NCBI RefSeq assembly: GCF_001696455.1
Contig: NZ_MAUJ01000002.1
Location: 124,001-188,000, forward strand
DNA: 64,000 bases
Source of the DNA: Pseudoalteromonas luteoviolacea
Lineage (GTDB): Bacteria > Pseudomonadota > Gammaproteobacteria > Enterobacterales > Alteromonadaceae
Direction of reading: 5' to 3'
This document shows, piece by piece, positions 9,470 through 18,563 of the stretch. The position numbers were made by a program, and so were the translations under genes. Under the pieces are notes generated by a model, which searched no databases, was not told the DNA's origin, and worked only from the letters and a program-made list of their open reading frames with translations. The stretch's first letter is position 1. Each line of letters starts with the position of its first letter.

Positions 9470-11086
9470 TTATTGAGTACGCTTTACTGACTCAGCTACG
9501 AATTTAGCCCACTCAGTGTCAGTTTCGTCTTCACCTAGTGCACCGATGTAAGTTACGTCAGTGAAGAAAGAGTTGTCTTCGCTTAGCTTAGAAGACTCTA
9601 CAGCTACGTTGTTACCATCTTTGTCTTTCATCGCGCCAAGCGTTGTTGTTAGATTCCCACTTAGTACATTTTCAAAGTTTGCGAATCCGACTAATTGGTT
9701 GCCGTCGTTTGTGAACCAATTTGCAATGTCAAAGCCTGCTAAGTCACCTTGAAGTGGTGTATTGATGTCTTCGAAGTTTTTAGCACATGCAAAGATTGAA
9801 TTGTGGAATTTGATCTCACCAGCTTTAGCATTTGCGTGAACACCCGCAGCACTTGAACCGTCTTTCTTATTGAAAAGGTCAAAACATGCAGCACCGTCTT
9901 CTGTACCTTTACTTACGAATAGCATGTTGTGAAGTTGCGCTTTGCCCCACTCTTTCATTTCCATGCCAGCACCATGACCACGAGGGCCTTTGATACCGTT
10001 ACTTACAACTGTCGCGTTAGCAATTGTTGGGTTTGAACCTGAAGTGGCGCGGTCAGAACCATCTGCTGTTGTAGGGTCTTCTTTACCACCATCAGTTTCG
10101 AAGCCGTGGTTACCTTGAGTCAATGTTTGAACTAGGATGAACTGGCCATTACCTTTCCAACCCGTGTCCCAGTCGATGCCGTCATCACCAGTTTCAGTAA
10201 CAACAACGTGCTTGATGTTAACTTGACCGCCGAATAACTCGATACCATCATCGTAGCCACGGTGAATGTGGATATACTCAATTTTAGTACCAGAACCAAC
10301 CGCGTTTAGTGTGATAGAGTTAAGCTCATCACCTTCAACACCATTACCTGCATACTTAACAACTACGTGTTTTAATGTACCACTGTCATCAGTGTCGTCA
10401 TTGCCACCGTAGTATGAAACAACACCTTCAGCAGCGATGTTACACATGCCCGTTTCAGCTTCAGTTTTAGAACATTCAACTGTTGTCGCCATACCGTTGA
10501 TCTGGATACCACCCCAGTCCTGCATCGCAGGTGTAGTAGCGTCGTCTTCGTCAATTTCGAAGATTGAAGTAAATGTGATTGGCTTGTCTACTTCACCTAC
10601 CGCGTGGATGTTAGCACCACGAGCAACGCGAACAAAGCTGTCAGCTTTTGTAAATGCGATTGTCGCACCAGCTTCAATCGTTAGCGTAGGACCATCCAAG
10701 TCAATTGAACCACCCTTTGAAGTATCAACATCAGAACCTACGAACAAAGCGCCTTCGAAAATGTGTGCACCGTTATCTGGCAAAGCTTTAATTAGGAAAG
10801 AAGCATTGATGTCTTTTCTGTCACTTGCAAAAGCTTGGTTGTACTTACAGTTTTTACCGTCTTGCTGACCAGAGAATACAGTACCGTCTAATGTGTAAGT
10901 AGCACACTCTAGTTGTACTTCTTTGTCAGGTTCAACTGGCGTAGTACCTGGGTTTGTTACATTATCTACAGAGTTATCAACTCGGTTATCATTTGTAGTT
11001 GGGTTAACGTTGATGTCACCACCACAGCCAGCAAGTACAAGAGCAGAAGAAATTAAGCTTACTTTAAATAAACCAGAAAGGTTCAT
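9470..11086 (-). CDS. Beta-helix surface lipoprotein partnered with a TonB receptor
   Basis: A 538-residue lipoprotein. I start at the ATG at 11086 (MNLSGLF), which has GGAG six bases upstream; a TTG four codons earlier overlaps that site. A hydrophobic stretch ends in the lipobox LAGC, followed by an Asn/Thr-rich linker. From about residue 120 on there are rungs typical of right-handed parallel beta-helices (LTIEAGATIAF, ITLNAVGSGTKIEYIHIHRG, VNIKHVVVTETGDDGIDWD). Pairs of Cys occur in CATYTLDG and CKYNQAF. Acidic Gly/Asp patches such as GGNDDTDDSG could bind cations. It is first in its unit behind a PhoB-like box, with the receptor downstream. A role in capturing substrate at the cell surface is inferred from context. 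Confidence 0.75.
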   Translation of the reverse strand: MNLSGLFKVSLISSALVLAGCGGDINVNPTTNDNRVDNSVDNVTNPGTTPVEPDKEVQLECATYTLDGTVFSGQQDGKNCKYNQAFASDRKDINASFLIKALPDNGAHIFEGALFVGSDVDTSKGGSIDLDGPTLTIEAGATIAFTKADSFVRVARGANIHAVGEVDKPITFTSIFEIDEDDATTPAMQDWGGIQINGMATTVECSKTEAETGMCNIAAEGVVSYYGGNDDTDDSGTLKHVVVKYAGNGVEGDELNSITLNAVGSGTKIEYIHIHRGYDDGIELFGGQVNIKHVVVTETGDDGIDWDTGWKGNGQFILVQTLTQGNHGFETDGGKEDPTTADGSDRATSGSNPTIANATVVSNGIKGPRGHGAGMEMKEWGKAQLHNMLFVSKGTEDGAACFDLFNKKDGSSAAGVHANAKAGEIKFHNSIFACAKNFEDINTPLQGDLAGFDIANWFTNDGNQLVGFANFENVLSGNLTTTLGAMKDKDGNNVAVESSKLSEDNSFFTDVTYIGALGEDETDTEWAKFVAESVKRTQ

Positions 11087-11137
11087 GTTGGTCTCCAAGA
11101 AATATAATTGTTATAACCGTATTTATTTATTGGAGCT

Positions 11138-11171
11138 AGGTTAGAATTATCGTGTTACAGATGGGTTACAG
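11138..11171 (-). promoter_or_regulatory. PhoB-box-like promoter of the lipoprotein-receptor unit
   Basis: On the minus strand two identical heptamers, CTGTAAC, are separated by 4 bp (CCAT), giving the 11-bp period of a Pho box (consensus CTGTCAT-N4-CTGTCAT). The box ends 10 bp before TAACCT (11143-11138), a plausible -10, which is the usual spacing in PhoB-activated promoters. No good -35 is needed or seen. Confidence 0.65.
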
Positions 11172-11234
11172 ATTTTATAATTTAAAATGACAAATCGAAT
11201 TTTAATTAAAAAGTTAATATTAAATAAAATAATA

Positions 11235-11256
11235 AAAGCCGCCCGAAGGCAGCTTT
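11235..11256 (-). terminator. Terminator of the DUF3450-TonB-TPR operon
   Basis: Stem AAAGCCGCC/GGCAGCTTT with a CGAA loop (TTCG on the RNA) and a U-rich tail on the minus strand, 26 bp after the TPR gene stop. Confidence 0.75.
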
Positions 11257-11282
11257 GGTGTTGCGAATATAAAATATATTAT

Positions 11283-12587
11283 TTATAGCGTAGCTTGCTT
11301 CAAACTGAGTTCATGTAACTTCTCTTTCTGCACGTATTTAATCCATTGACGTGCAAGCTTTGCTGATTTTTTATGCTTTTCAGCTTGCTCAAATGCTAAA
11401 ATAGATGCGTCAAAATTCTTTAAGTTATATTGTGCCATGCCAAGTGCTACATATGCATTGGACTCAAAGCTCAAACTACCTTTATCAAGCGCCGTCCTGG
11501 CGGCATCAGCCGCATCATCATAGTTTTCCATATTGATGTAGACTTCAGCAAGTCGCTGTTGAAAGTTCCCATGCTCAACAAGTTTGTCGGCTGCTTCGAA
11601 AAATTCAATTGACTTCTTGTCGTCCTTAGCTTGGACATAAGCTTCCGCTATAAAGGATAAATTTTTAGCGGAGCTCTCTATAACATTAGAATCAATACCT
11701 GATTTTAATGTTTGTGCTGCTTTAAAGGGCAAACCATTATAAAGATATACTTGAGATAACTGCAATACCTCAGTTTTAGTTTTAATAAAACCACGTTGCT
11801 TTGCTGTCTCTAGTATCGCTAGCTGCTTCGACTCTTCGCCAACTTCACCGTACATACCGCCAAGTTGAATCCAATACTGAGGTTTATCAAATAACTTAAC
11901 CATTTTTTCAATGGTTTTTATTACATCCTCAGGTTGGTTTAATGAATAATATAATGCTCTTTGTAAAACTAACCAATTTTCTTTTGGCACTTCGTTTTTA
12001 GATTCGGCCAAGTCAATTGCGCTATTAATATTTTCCAAAGCTTCTTTATAATTTTTGTTTTGGTATAAAGCTTGCGCTTTTAACGTATAAAAATTACTTT
12101 TTATTGGCTGAGTATTTAAATTTTTCCAATCGTCTAAATATTCAACTGTTTTGGCATAATTACCATTTGCCATAGCTAACTGCGCAAGGCTGAAAGTAGT
12201 CGATAGTTTTAACGACTCTGGAATTGCTTCTTCAGCAACCACTTTTTCAAAAGAAGCGATGGCATTTACCAAGTCATTCTCGTTATAGTATATGAATCCA
12301 TAGAAGTTGTGCATCATCGCCACTTCATATGAGTTCATACTAGAAGCACGCTCCTTAATTGAATCTAAAACCTCTAGACCTTCCTTAACATTACCTTCGT
12401 CCGCCAGCTTTTGAGCTCTTGCTAGTTGGCTGTATACTTTTTCACGTAGTGCAGGCACACGCTTTGTTTTGGTCTGTGCGTAAACCGTCGAAATGGATAC
12501 GTCAGGCAAAACAGAAGTCATTGTGATAGCTGCATTGACCGCAACAGCACTAATACTGAGCACGAGTAAATTTTTAATCACTTTCAT
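11283..12587 (-). CDS. Periplasmic TPR protein of the TonB2 operon
   Basis: A 434-residue protein with an N-terminal signal peptide (hydrophobic core about residues 7-25, later AQT). Most of the rest is tetratricopeptide-like helical pairs, for example KEALENINSAIDLAES near residues 180-195 and AYVALGMAQYNLKNFDASIL near the C-terminus. In Vibrio and Shewanella a TPR protein routinely closes the DUF3450-TtpC-ExbB-ExbD-TonB operon. Its role is probably to scaffold or assist the TonB complex in the periplasm. Gap to tonB is 21 bp. It is the last gene before the terminator. Confidence 0.85.
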   Translation of the reverse strand: MKVIKNLLVLSISAVAVNAAITMTSVLPDVSISTVYAQTKTKRVPALREKVYSQLARAQKLADEGNVKEGLEVLDSIKERASSMNSYEVAMMHNFYGFIYYNENDLVNAIASFEKVVAEEAIPESLKLSTTFSLAQLAMANGNYAKTVEYLDDWKNLNTQPIKSNFYTLKAQALYQNKNYKEALENINSAIDLAESKNEVPKENWLVLQRALYYSLNQPEDVIKTIEKMVKLFDKPQYWIQLGGMYGEVGEESKQLAILETAKQRGFIKTKTEVLQLSQVYLYNGLPFKAAQTLKSGIDSNVIESSAKNLSFIAEAYVQAKDDKKSIEFFEAADKLVEHGNFQQRLAEVYINMENYDDAADAARTALDKGSLSFESNAYVALGMAQYNLKNFDASILAFEQAEKHKKSAKLARQWIKYVQKEKLHELSLKQATL

Positions 12588-12608
12588 AATTCAAACTCCT
12601 AAATTTCA

Positions 12609-13214
12609 TTAACCGTTGATTTGGAATGAAATCTTATTTTGAACGCCTGCAACTTCTACGGCTTCACCATTCACTACACGAGGTTTGTATTTAAACTTAA
12701 GGGCCGCTTCTAATGCCGCTCGGTCGAATATATTCTCAGGTTCAGCCTGTAGTACTTTAGGATCACGTACCGTACCTTGCTTGGTCACCACAAACTCCAC
12801 AAGCACATACCCTTCAATACCTCTGGACAGTGCGCGACGCGGATAAACAGGTGCAACCTTTACAATTGGTAAATACTCTCCATCGCTAGATTCCAAGGCC
12901 AAACCGCCCGCTAGGTCCACATCGGCATCAACATTGGCAGAGAAATCAAAGTTTGAAGCACCCGCATCTAAATTATTAGCCTGCATTTGAGGCGCATCCA
13001 TAGGAGGTGGCGGCTCTTTCGGCGTTGGCGGCTTCTCTGGTTTTCTTTCCTTTTTTTGGACTGTTTCTTCTTTTTTCAATCTCACAAAATCAAGCACCTT
13101 GCCTTTTACGGGCTCAGTGGCGGTACCTTCACCGCCAGTTATCAGTGCTTGCATTCCGAGAAATAGAAAGAAAGTAACAACACCAGCAATCAATAACGCA
13201 ACAATATAACGCAT
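12609..13214 (-). CDS. tonB: TonB energy-transducing protein
   Basis: 201 residues. The N-terminal membrane anchor spans residues 4-24. A Lys/Glu/Pro-rich periplasmic linker follows (KPEKPPTPKEPPPP near 58-72). The C-terminal TonB domain, residues 120-200, includes PVYPRRALSRGIEGYVLVEF and FKYKPRVVNGE. It is short, as are TonB2-class proteins. It links the inner-membrane proton channel (ExbB/ExbD, modulated by TtpC) to outer-membrane receptors such as the one encoded at 6674-9388. It lies in a tightly packed operon, 9 bp after exbD. Confidence 0.93.
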   Translation of the reverse strand: MRYIVALLIAGVVTFFLFLGMQALITGGEGTATEPVKGKVLDFVRLKKEETVQKKERKPEKPPTPKEPPPPMDAPQMQANNLDAGASNFDFSANVDADVDLAGGLALESSDGEYLPIVKVAPVYPRRALSRGIEGYVLVEFVVTKQGTVRDPKVLQAEPENIFDRAALEAALKFKYKPRVVNGEAVEVAGVQNKISFQING

Positions 13215-13223
13215 CGTTTTACC

Positions 13224-13634
13224 TTAAGATTCTTGGGCGGCGATTGATACATCAAAGGCACCTGCTGCTCGTGACGCATCCATTACCTTAATTAATATCT
13301 CAGTAGTCGCTTTTTTGTCAGCTTGAATAACAACGCTACCTTGAGGGTTCTCTGCTTTTAAACGTTCGATATTTGCTTGAACAGCGCGAATGTCGATTTG
13401 ACGTTTATTAATCCAAATCTCTCCCTTGTCTGAGATAGCCACTAAAATATTAGCTCTTTGCTTTTTAACAGCGGTCGCAGCTTCTGGGCGGTTAACATCA
13501 ATACCAGCTTCTTTCACAAACGAAGCGGTTACAATAAAGAAGATGAGCATGATGAATACAACGTCCAACATTGGCGTCATATTGATTTCTTCAGTTTCTT
13601 CTTCTTGAAAAACTTTTGCTAATGGAGCTCTCAT
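13224..13634 (-). CDS. exbD: ExbD/TolR-family proton-channel subunit
   Basis: 136 residues with one membrane helix near the N-terminus (about 22-42). It contains the conserved proton-relay aspartate D24 in the motif PMLDVVFIMLIFFIVT. The periplasmic domain follows (VNRPEAATAVKKQRANILV). It works with ExbB to couple the proton gradient to TonB. It is 16 bp from exbB and 9 bp from tonB in the same direction. Confidence 0.94.
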   Translation of the reverse strand: MRAPLAKVFQEEETEEINMTPMLDVVFIMLIFFIVTASFVKEAGIDVNRPEAATAVKKQRANILVAISDKGEIWINKRQIDIRAVQANIERLKAENPQGSVVIQADKKATTEILIKVMDASRAAGAFDVSIAAQES

Positions 13635-13650
13635 TTTTACCTCTAATTCT

Positions 13651-14178
13651 CTAGTGATCTAACAGCAGCTTATCTTCTAATAGCTCAACTTCACGTTTCG
13701 CTTTTCTTTGCAAGTAGGTCGAAGCAAATACACCGGATAGTGCAGCTACCATGCCTGCCATTGTTGGAATTGTTGCTTTAGATACGCCAGCAGCCATCGA
13801 ACGCGCGCTGCCAGAGCCTGTTATTGCCATTACGTTAAATACTTCAATCATGCCTGTTACAGTACCTAGCAGACCAAGTAGAGGACATAGCGCAACCATA
13901 ACGTTGATAAAAGGTAAGTTGTTATTCAACTCAATACCGGCTTTTGAAATCATTGCTTGGCGGATTTGCTCAGCATTCCAGCTATTTCTTTCACTGCGAC
14001 CTTGCCAACCTGCAACAACTTGCTTTTTATAACTACGATATTTCCCAAAGAAATACATAAAGCGCTCCAAGATGAGAAGCCACATAGCAAATGTAACCGC
14101 TCCGATGACCAGGAGAACCTGGCCACCCGTATCGAGGAACTCTTGTAGAGCAGTTATCGCATCTACTAGAAGTACCAT
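13651..14178 (-). CDS. exbB: ExbB/TolQ-family proton-channel subunit
   Basis: 175 residues with three membrane helices (about 16-38, 88-112 and 130-155). It contains the family signature PLLGLLGTVTGMIEVF and a Thr/Ala-rich helix (GVSKATIPTMAGMVAALSGV). It is shorter than classical E. coli ExbB, as usual for the ExbB2 of TtpC-containing systems. It lies between ttpC (3 bp gap) and exbD. Confidence 0.93.
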   Translation of the reverse strand: MVLLVDAITALQEFLDTGGQVLLVIGAVTFAMWLLILERFMYFFGKYRSYKKQVVAGWQGRSERNSWNAEQIRQAMISKAGIELNNNLPFINVMVALCPLLGLLGTVTGMIEVFNVMAITGSGSARSMAAGVSKATIPTMAGMVAALSGVFASTYLQRKAKREVELLEDKLLLDH

Positions 14179-14181
14179 TGA

Positions 14182-15549
14182 TTACGCTCCCTTCTCGCTA
14201 CGTTCAGCGATAATACCAGCGCTCTGCTCTTGTAGAATGAGTAGCAGATTGCGAGAGCGAGTATTTAGAATTGTGTACAAGAATACGGTTGGAATTGCTA
14301 CAACAAGGCCAAGTACTGTTGTTACAAGTGCTGTTGAAATACCACCCGCCATCAATTTAGGGTCACCGGTACCGAATAAAGTGATAGCTTGGAAGGTATT
14401 AATCATACCCGTTACTGTACCTAGAAGACCTAGTAGTGGTGCGACAACAGAAATAATCTTAATGAGTGTCAGGTTACGCGTGATTTTTGGCATCTCTCTC
14501 AAGATTGCTTCACTTAACTTCAGCTCTAACGTGTCATAAGCAACATCAGGGTACTGGTCTTTCACTTTCATTACGCGACCAAGTGGGTTGTCTTCTTTAG
14601 CCACTTTATCTTTAAGTTGACGTTTAATTTTTGCACCCATTAGCATCAAAGAAACAAAACGCTCAAGTGCTATCAGTAGCGCTAACGCACCAACTGCTAA
14701 AATAACGTAACCAACGACACCGCCTTGTTCGACTTGCTCTTTGGTATTTGGCGCTTGTACAAGCAAGCCCAGAATTGAGCCACCCGTTGGGTCTAAAGCG
14801 AAATCAACTTTACCTGAGGTTGCACCCTGCAAATCTCCGGCGCTTTGCTGGAAACGTGCAACTGGCTGACGCGTCAATTCAGCGATTGTATTTGTCTCTG
14901 GACTATAGGTAAGGTATTTACCATCTGCGATGAGGTTAAATGCACCAACACGCATGACTTCTTTGCTTACTTTAGAGCCGCCATCAACGATGACTTCTGA
15001 CGTATAGCGAGATACCTTGCCTTGCTCCGTCATTTCACGTTGCAATTCAAACCAGACTTTTTCGATATCCTCAATGGAAGCTAACTTAGAGGTAGATCCC
15101 ATTTTTTTGGCCATCTCGTCCATTACATCGCTACGATTCGAAAATTCTGCAGACACAACTGATGTTCTGAATTTCGAGCTTGCATCACCTGATGCCTGCT
15201 GGAGCACACCAAACAACTCTTTTAGTGACCCCATTCTTTTTGACAGCGTATCGCTTAAGTTACCCAGTTTAATTTCGTTCTCTTCAAACTGCGTTTCCAT
15301 ACGCTCAGAGCGGCTTAATTGATTATTGCGTTCAGATTTCAGCTCATTAAGCATTCTGATTTGTTGGTTTTCTTGCGACTTAAATTGCGCTTCACGTTGT
15401 TTATTTTCTTGAGATTGGGCTACCTGACCTGCTTCTAAGGTCTTAAGAAGAGAGTCCAAGTCCATTGCTTTCTCAGCAAAAGCCGAACCAGATAGAGCAA
15501 ATGCAGAAACGAACAGTGCTTTACGGCTAAACGATTTTAAAAAGCTCAT
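14182..15549 (-). CDS. ttpC: TtpC-type ExbB-like protein with long periplasmic N-terminus
   Basis: 455 residues. A signal peptide (cleavage near AFA, residue 25) precedes a long Gln/Glu-rich coiled-coil region (about 30-140). A periplasmic domain follows. The MotA/TolQ/ExbB channel domain forms the C-terminal third, with a membrane helix at about 280-300 and the motif PLLGLLGTVTGMINTFQAI. This architecture is that of TtpC, which Vibrio TonB2 systems require in addition to ExbB and ExbD. It sits between DUF3450 and exbB with spacings of 12 and 3 bp. Confidence 0.9.
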   Translation of the reverse strand: MSFLKSFSRKALFVSAFALSGSAFAEKAMDLDSLLKTLEAGQVAQSQENKQREAQFKSQENQQIRMLNELKSERNNQLSRSERMETQFEENEIKLGNLSDTLSKRMGSLKELFGVLQQASGDASSKFRTSVVSAEFSNRSDVMDEMAKKMGSTSKLASIEDIEKVWFELQREMTEQGKVSRYTSEVIVDGGSKVSKEVMRVGAFNLIADGKYLTYSPETNTIAELTRQPVARFQQSAGDLQGATSGKVDFALDPTGGSILGLLVQAPNTKEQVEQGGVVGYVILAVGALALLIALERFVSLMLMGAKIKRQLKDKVAKEDNPLGRVMKVKDQYPDVAYDTLELKLSEAILREMPKITRNLTLIKIISVVAPLLGLLGTVTGMINTFQAITLFGTGDPKLMAGGISTALVTTVLGLVVAIPTVFLYTILNTRSRNLLLILQEQSAGIIAERSEKGA

Positions 15550-15561
15550 TAGTAATACCTC

Positions 15562-16314
15562 TTATTGAGCAGCTTGGATTGGAAGAGTTAACATATCCGG
15601 TGCTAGCTGTTTGCGAGCAATGCGCACACCTTTGTTGATTTGACTGATGTTTGTATTTGGCAGTGCATCAAACTGTTTGGTGTCTTTATTCCAGCTACCC
15701 GCTTTTGCCGAGTCTTTTGTAACGTACAACAGCTCTAAGCGACCAATACGAAGCATGTCTACTTCACGCTCTTGACCGTCAACATCTATTAACGTCGTAT
15801 ACGCTTCAATTGTACGTCCGTACTCAACTTCTACTTGATAAGCTTCAAGCACACGTCTGAATTTCTCACTCGATGTGATATCAGCTCTGTCCATCATTGT
15901 TTTAAGTGTTGCGATGCGGTTTGCACGCTCATCTTTTAAGAAAGGTACATCTAGCGCAACAAATTGCTCTAGTCCCGTGATCATGCGGAGCATTAACGGC
16001 GTGATCTGGCGTTCAATAACAGAGACCTGGTCCATAGAAGCGTTAATTGCTGCCATTTCTTCAAGTTGGTTGTTAATTTGCTTATCTAATTGGTTGTTAT
16101 AAACAACAAGGCCTTCAATTTCCTTGTTCAGCGTTCTGAATTGCTGCAGACGAGACTGCATATTATCTGAGATCGCATCGATCTTATTTTGAGAAGTTAG
16201 CGCTGATTTGTTGATTTCAGAGCTAGAGTCTATTACTTGATTGAGATCGTTTGCCTGCGCACTGCTTGCTACTGCAAACGCGCCCGCTAAAAGCAATTGG
16301 TTAACGCACTTCAT
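15562..16314 (-). CDS. DUF3450 periplasmic coiled-coil protein
   Basis: 250 residues from the ATG at 16314. A longer reading from a TTG at 16386 adds 24 residues that break the signal peptide, while the chosen start gives a clean one (LLLAGAFAVASSAQA) with AAGGG upstream. Residues 25-110 form a coiled coil (LEEMAAINASMDQV), followed by the conserved DUF3450 C-terminal part (YTTLIDVDGQEREVDMLRIG and YVTKDSAKAGSWN). It is the usual first gene of TtpC-type TonB operons. Its exact job is unknown; it presumably interacts with TtpC. A PhoB-like box lies 88 bp upstream. Confidence 0.88.
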   Translation of the reverse strand: MKCVNQLLLAGAFAVASSAQANDLNQVIDSSSEINKSALTSQNKIDAISDNMQSRLQQFRTLNKEIEGLVVYNNQLDKQINNQLEEMAAINASMDQVSVIERQITPLMLRMITGLEQFVALDVPFLKDERANRIATLKTMMDRADITSSEKFRRVLEAYQVEVEYGRTIEAYTTLIDVDGQEREVDMLRIGRLELLYVTKDSAKAGSWNKDTKQFDALPNTNISQINKGVRIARKQLAPDMLTLPIQAAQ

Positions 16315-16401
16315 CTCACACACCCTTAATAATATTTGCTTGTTCCAATTTTGAAGTGTGTGCAGTTTAAATATGAAAAATGACAACCGTGTTGCGCGTT
16401 C

Positions 16402-16419
16402 AATACAGTAATGTTACAG
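16402..16419 (-). promoter_or_regulatory. PhoB-box-like repeat upstream of the TonB2 operon
   Basis: Minus strand CTGTAAC-ATTA-CTGTATT: direct repeat with 11-bp period, heptamers agreeing at 5 of 7. It is the same type as the box before the lipoprotein-receptor unit. A caution is that the first heptamer also belongs to a 12-bp palindrome, TTACAGCTGTAA (16414-16425), which another regulator could read. The -10 downstream is not clear. Confidence 0.5.
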
Positions 16420-16464
16420 CTGTAATAATATTTTAAAGGTGGGTTTATTCAATATATTTAAATA

Positions 16465-16490
16465 TTAAAAAAGGCTGCGATAATGCAGCC
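16465..16490 (-). terminator. Terminator of the chemoreceptor gene's left side
   Basis: GGCTGC/GCAGCC stem (16473-16478 and 16485-16490), loop of six, with a run of six U on the minus strand. It lies 11 bp after the chemoreceptor stop codon. Confidence 0.75.
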
Positions 16491-16500
16491 CTTTGTTTAT

Positions 16501-18390
16501 TTATACTTTAAACTTATTCATCATGTGTTCTAGTTCATCAAATTGCAATTTTAAGGATTTGCACTCGTCCAGTGTTTGCCTCAAGCTTGTGCTACCCTGA
16601 ACACAGAGATCGCTGATCCCGTGAATATCACTATCCAATGATTGAATAACCGTATTTTGTTCTTGAGTCGCGTTAGCTACCGCATCGTTCATACCATCAA
16701 TAGACTCAATGGCGTGTGACACTTCTTGCATTTTAGTGCCCGCCGATTGTGCTTTTTCAGCACTTGCACTTGAGTCCTCTATGCTTAATTTCATTACCGA
16801 TACCGCAGATGCAGATCCCTGTTGTAATTCAGCAATTGTATTTTCAATCTCTTGCGTTGACTCTTGGGTACGCTGTGCCAGTTGCCTTACCTCGTCAGCA
16901 ACAACAGCAAAGCCTCGCCCAGCTTCACCCGCCCTCGCAGCCTCTATCGCCGCGTTAAGTGCCAGCAAGTTTGTTTGTTCACTGACCCCTTTGATGACCT
17001 CAAGGACTTGGCCAATACTTGCTGTTAATCTATCTAAGCCATCAATGGTTGATTGCGCTTCCTGCATTTTGGAGCTTAGCGCACCAATCTCTTCGATATT
17101 CGAATTCAGCGCTGTCTGGCTTTCATCAGACAGAGTATTGGCTCCTGTTGCGAGTTCTGATGCATGTTTTGCATTATTAGAGATTTCGATGGCGCTAGAA
17201 GACAGCTCATTGATCGCTGTTGCTACATTATCCGTTCGTTTTGTTTGCTCGGTATAGATGTCTAACGCATCTTGCGTTTGGCTCTGTAACCCTTCCATAA
17301 CTTGTTCAAGCGCGAATGTCGTATCCTTCACTTTGGCAATACTTTGATGGATCTTTTCCACGAACAAATTAAAGTAATTTGATAGTTCGCCAAACTCATC
17401 ATTGTTTTCAACCACGAGTCTACGTGTCAGATCCCCCTCGCCTTGTGCAATGTCTTTAATTGCCTCATTCAAGTGATTCATTGGTCTCATTAGGTATTTG
17501 AGTAATAGCTGCATCATCACAACAATCACGACCACACCCAACAACATATAGATAAGTGCCATATTTCTAAATGAAGAAATAGATGAATAGGCAATTTCTT
17601 TGTCGATGACAACACCTAAGTACCAATCTACATTTTTAATTCCATGCATTTTGACAAATGATACAAGCTTTTCAGTCCCATCAATTTCAAGCTCTATAAA
17701 ATCTTCTTGAAGCGCGAGTTTTTGGCCAAACAAGCTTTGCATATTTTTGTCATTAAGTTGGGTATTAGGATGACTTAAGATACGACCATCACCGTCCAAT
17801 AAAAAACCATAACCAAAGCCCAAAAAATCGATTTCGTTTATAATTTCAGTGATGGTGGCCATGTCAATATCTCCACCGGTCGCCCCATCTAATTGGCCAT
17901 TATGATAAATCGGTACTACCGCAGTAATGGTCAATTCATTTGTTGTCGCATCTGTATAAGGAGATGTAAAAGCCGTATCGCGCTTTTGCATGGCTAACTG
18001 ATACCAAGGGCGAGTCGTTGCATCAAAATCGCTAGGTAAATTAATTGTCGGGTCGTTCAGTACAAAGCGTCCGTTAGGCGTTCCTATAAATGTATTTTTA
18101 AAATGGCCTGCGTTGGCTGCTGTTTGAAGCCTTCTGCGAACTTCTTCCTCACTATCAGACCTTTGATGTCCCTCTGCAACAGACTGAACAATGTCTAATC
18201 TGTCATTTAACCAGTTTGCAATATTTTGCGAAACGGACTCTGAGATTTCTTGTAAAACGAGTGTAAGTTGATCCTGCGTCTGCGAACGCATCAAGACAAA
18301 ATTATTTACGGTGAACAGGCTCAAAACGATGACCAGAACTACCGAAGCTGCGAGAGTGATTTTTGTGGTAAATTTGAATGCGCTAAACAT
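16501..18390 (-). CDS. Methyl-accepting chemotaxis protein with dCache sensor
   Basis: 629 residues. A first membrane helix (about 10-30) is followed by a periplasmic dCache-type sensor with [12 protein letters not shown] and a downstream [13 protein letters not shown] strand, usually for amino-acid-like ligands. A second helix lies at about 275-297, then a HAMP domain (about 298-350). The cytoplasmic signalling tip contains [20 protein letters not shown], the strongly conserved CheA/CheW contact region. It senses an extracellular ligand and controls the flagellar motor. It forms its own unit. Confidence 0.95.
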   Translation of the reverse strand: MFSAFKFTTKITLAASVVLVIVLSLFTVNNFVLMRSQTQDQLTLVLQEISESVSQNIANWLNDRLDIVQSVAEGHQRSDSEEEVRRRLQTAANAGHFKNTFIGTPNGRFVLNDPTINLPSDFDATTRPWYQLAMQKRDTAFTSPYTDATTNELTITAVVPIYHNGQLDGATGGDIDMATITEIINEIDFLGFGYGFLLDGDGRILSHPNTQLNDKNMQSLFGQKLALQEDFIELEIDGTEKLVSFVKMHGIKNVDWYLGVVIDKEIAYSSISSFRNMALIYMLLGVVVIVVMMQLLLKYLMRPMNHLNEAIKDIAQGEGDLTRRLVVENNDEFGELSNYFNLFVEKIHQSIAKVKDTTFALEQVMEGLQSQTQDALDIYTEQTKRTDNVATAINELSSSAIEISNNAKHASELATGANTLSDESQTALNSNIEEIGALSSKMQEAQSTIDGLDRLTASIGQVLEVIKGVSEQTNLLALNAAIEAARAGEAGRGFAVVADEVRQLAQRTQESTQEIENTIAELQQGSASAVSVMKLSIEDSSASAEKAQSAGTKMQEVSHAIESIDGMNDAVANATQEQNTVIQSLDSDIHGISDLCVQGSTSLRQTLDECKSLKLQFDELEHMMNKFKV

Positions 18391-18517
18391 GCAGATCCTG
18401 TTTTTCTTATGTACTACTGACTAGTTTGTATCAAATATTAAAAGCTTTGTCCCACCTTATCGGCAGTTTTTATGTAAATATTATAAATTTATTGAATTAT
18501 TTTTAATGGGTACGAAA

Positions 18518-18540
18518 AAAGGCAAGTAAAACTTGCCTTT
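18518..18540 (-). terminator. Terminator of the GH92-peptidase unit
   Basis: Stem AAAGGCAAGT/ACTTGCCTTT (18518-18527 and 18531-18540) with a 3-base loop and U-tract on the minus strand, 24 bp after the peptidase gene. Confidence 0.75.
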
Positions 18541-18563
18541 AGTATAGTCAAAAAGAACTAAAA

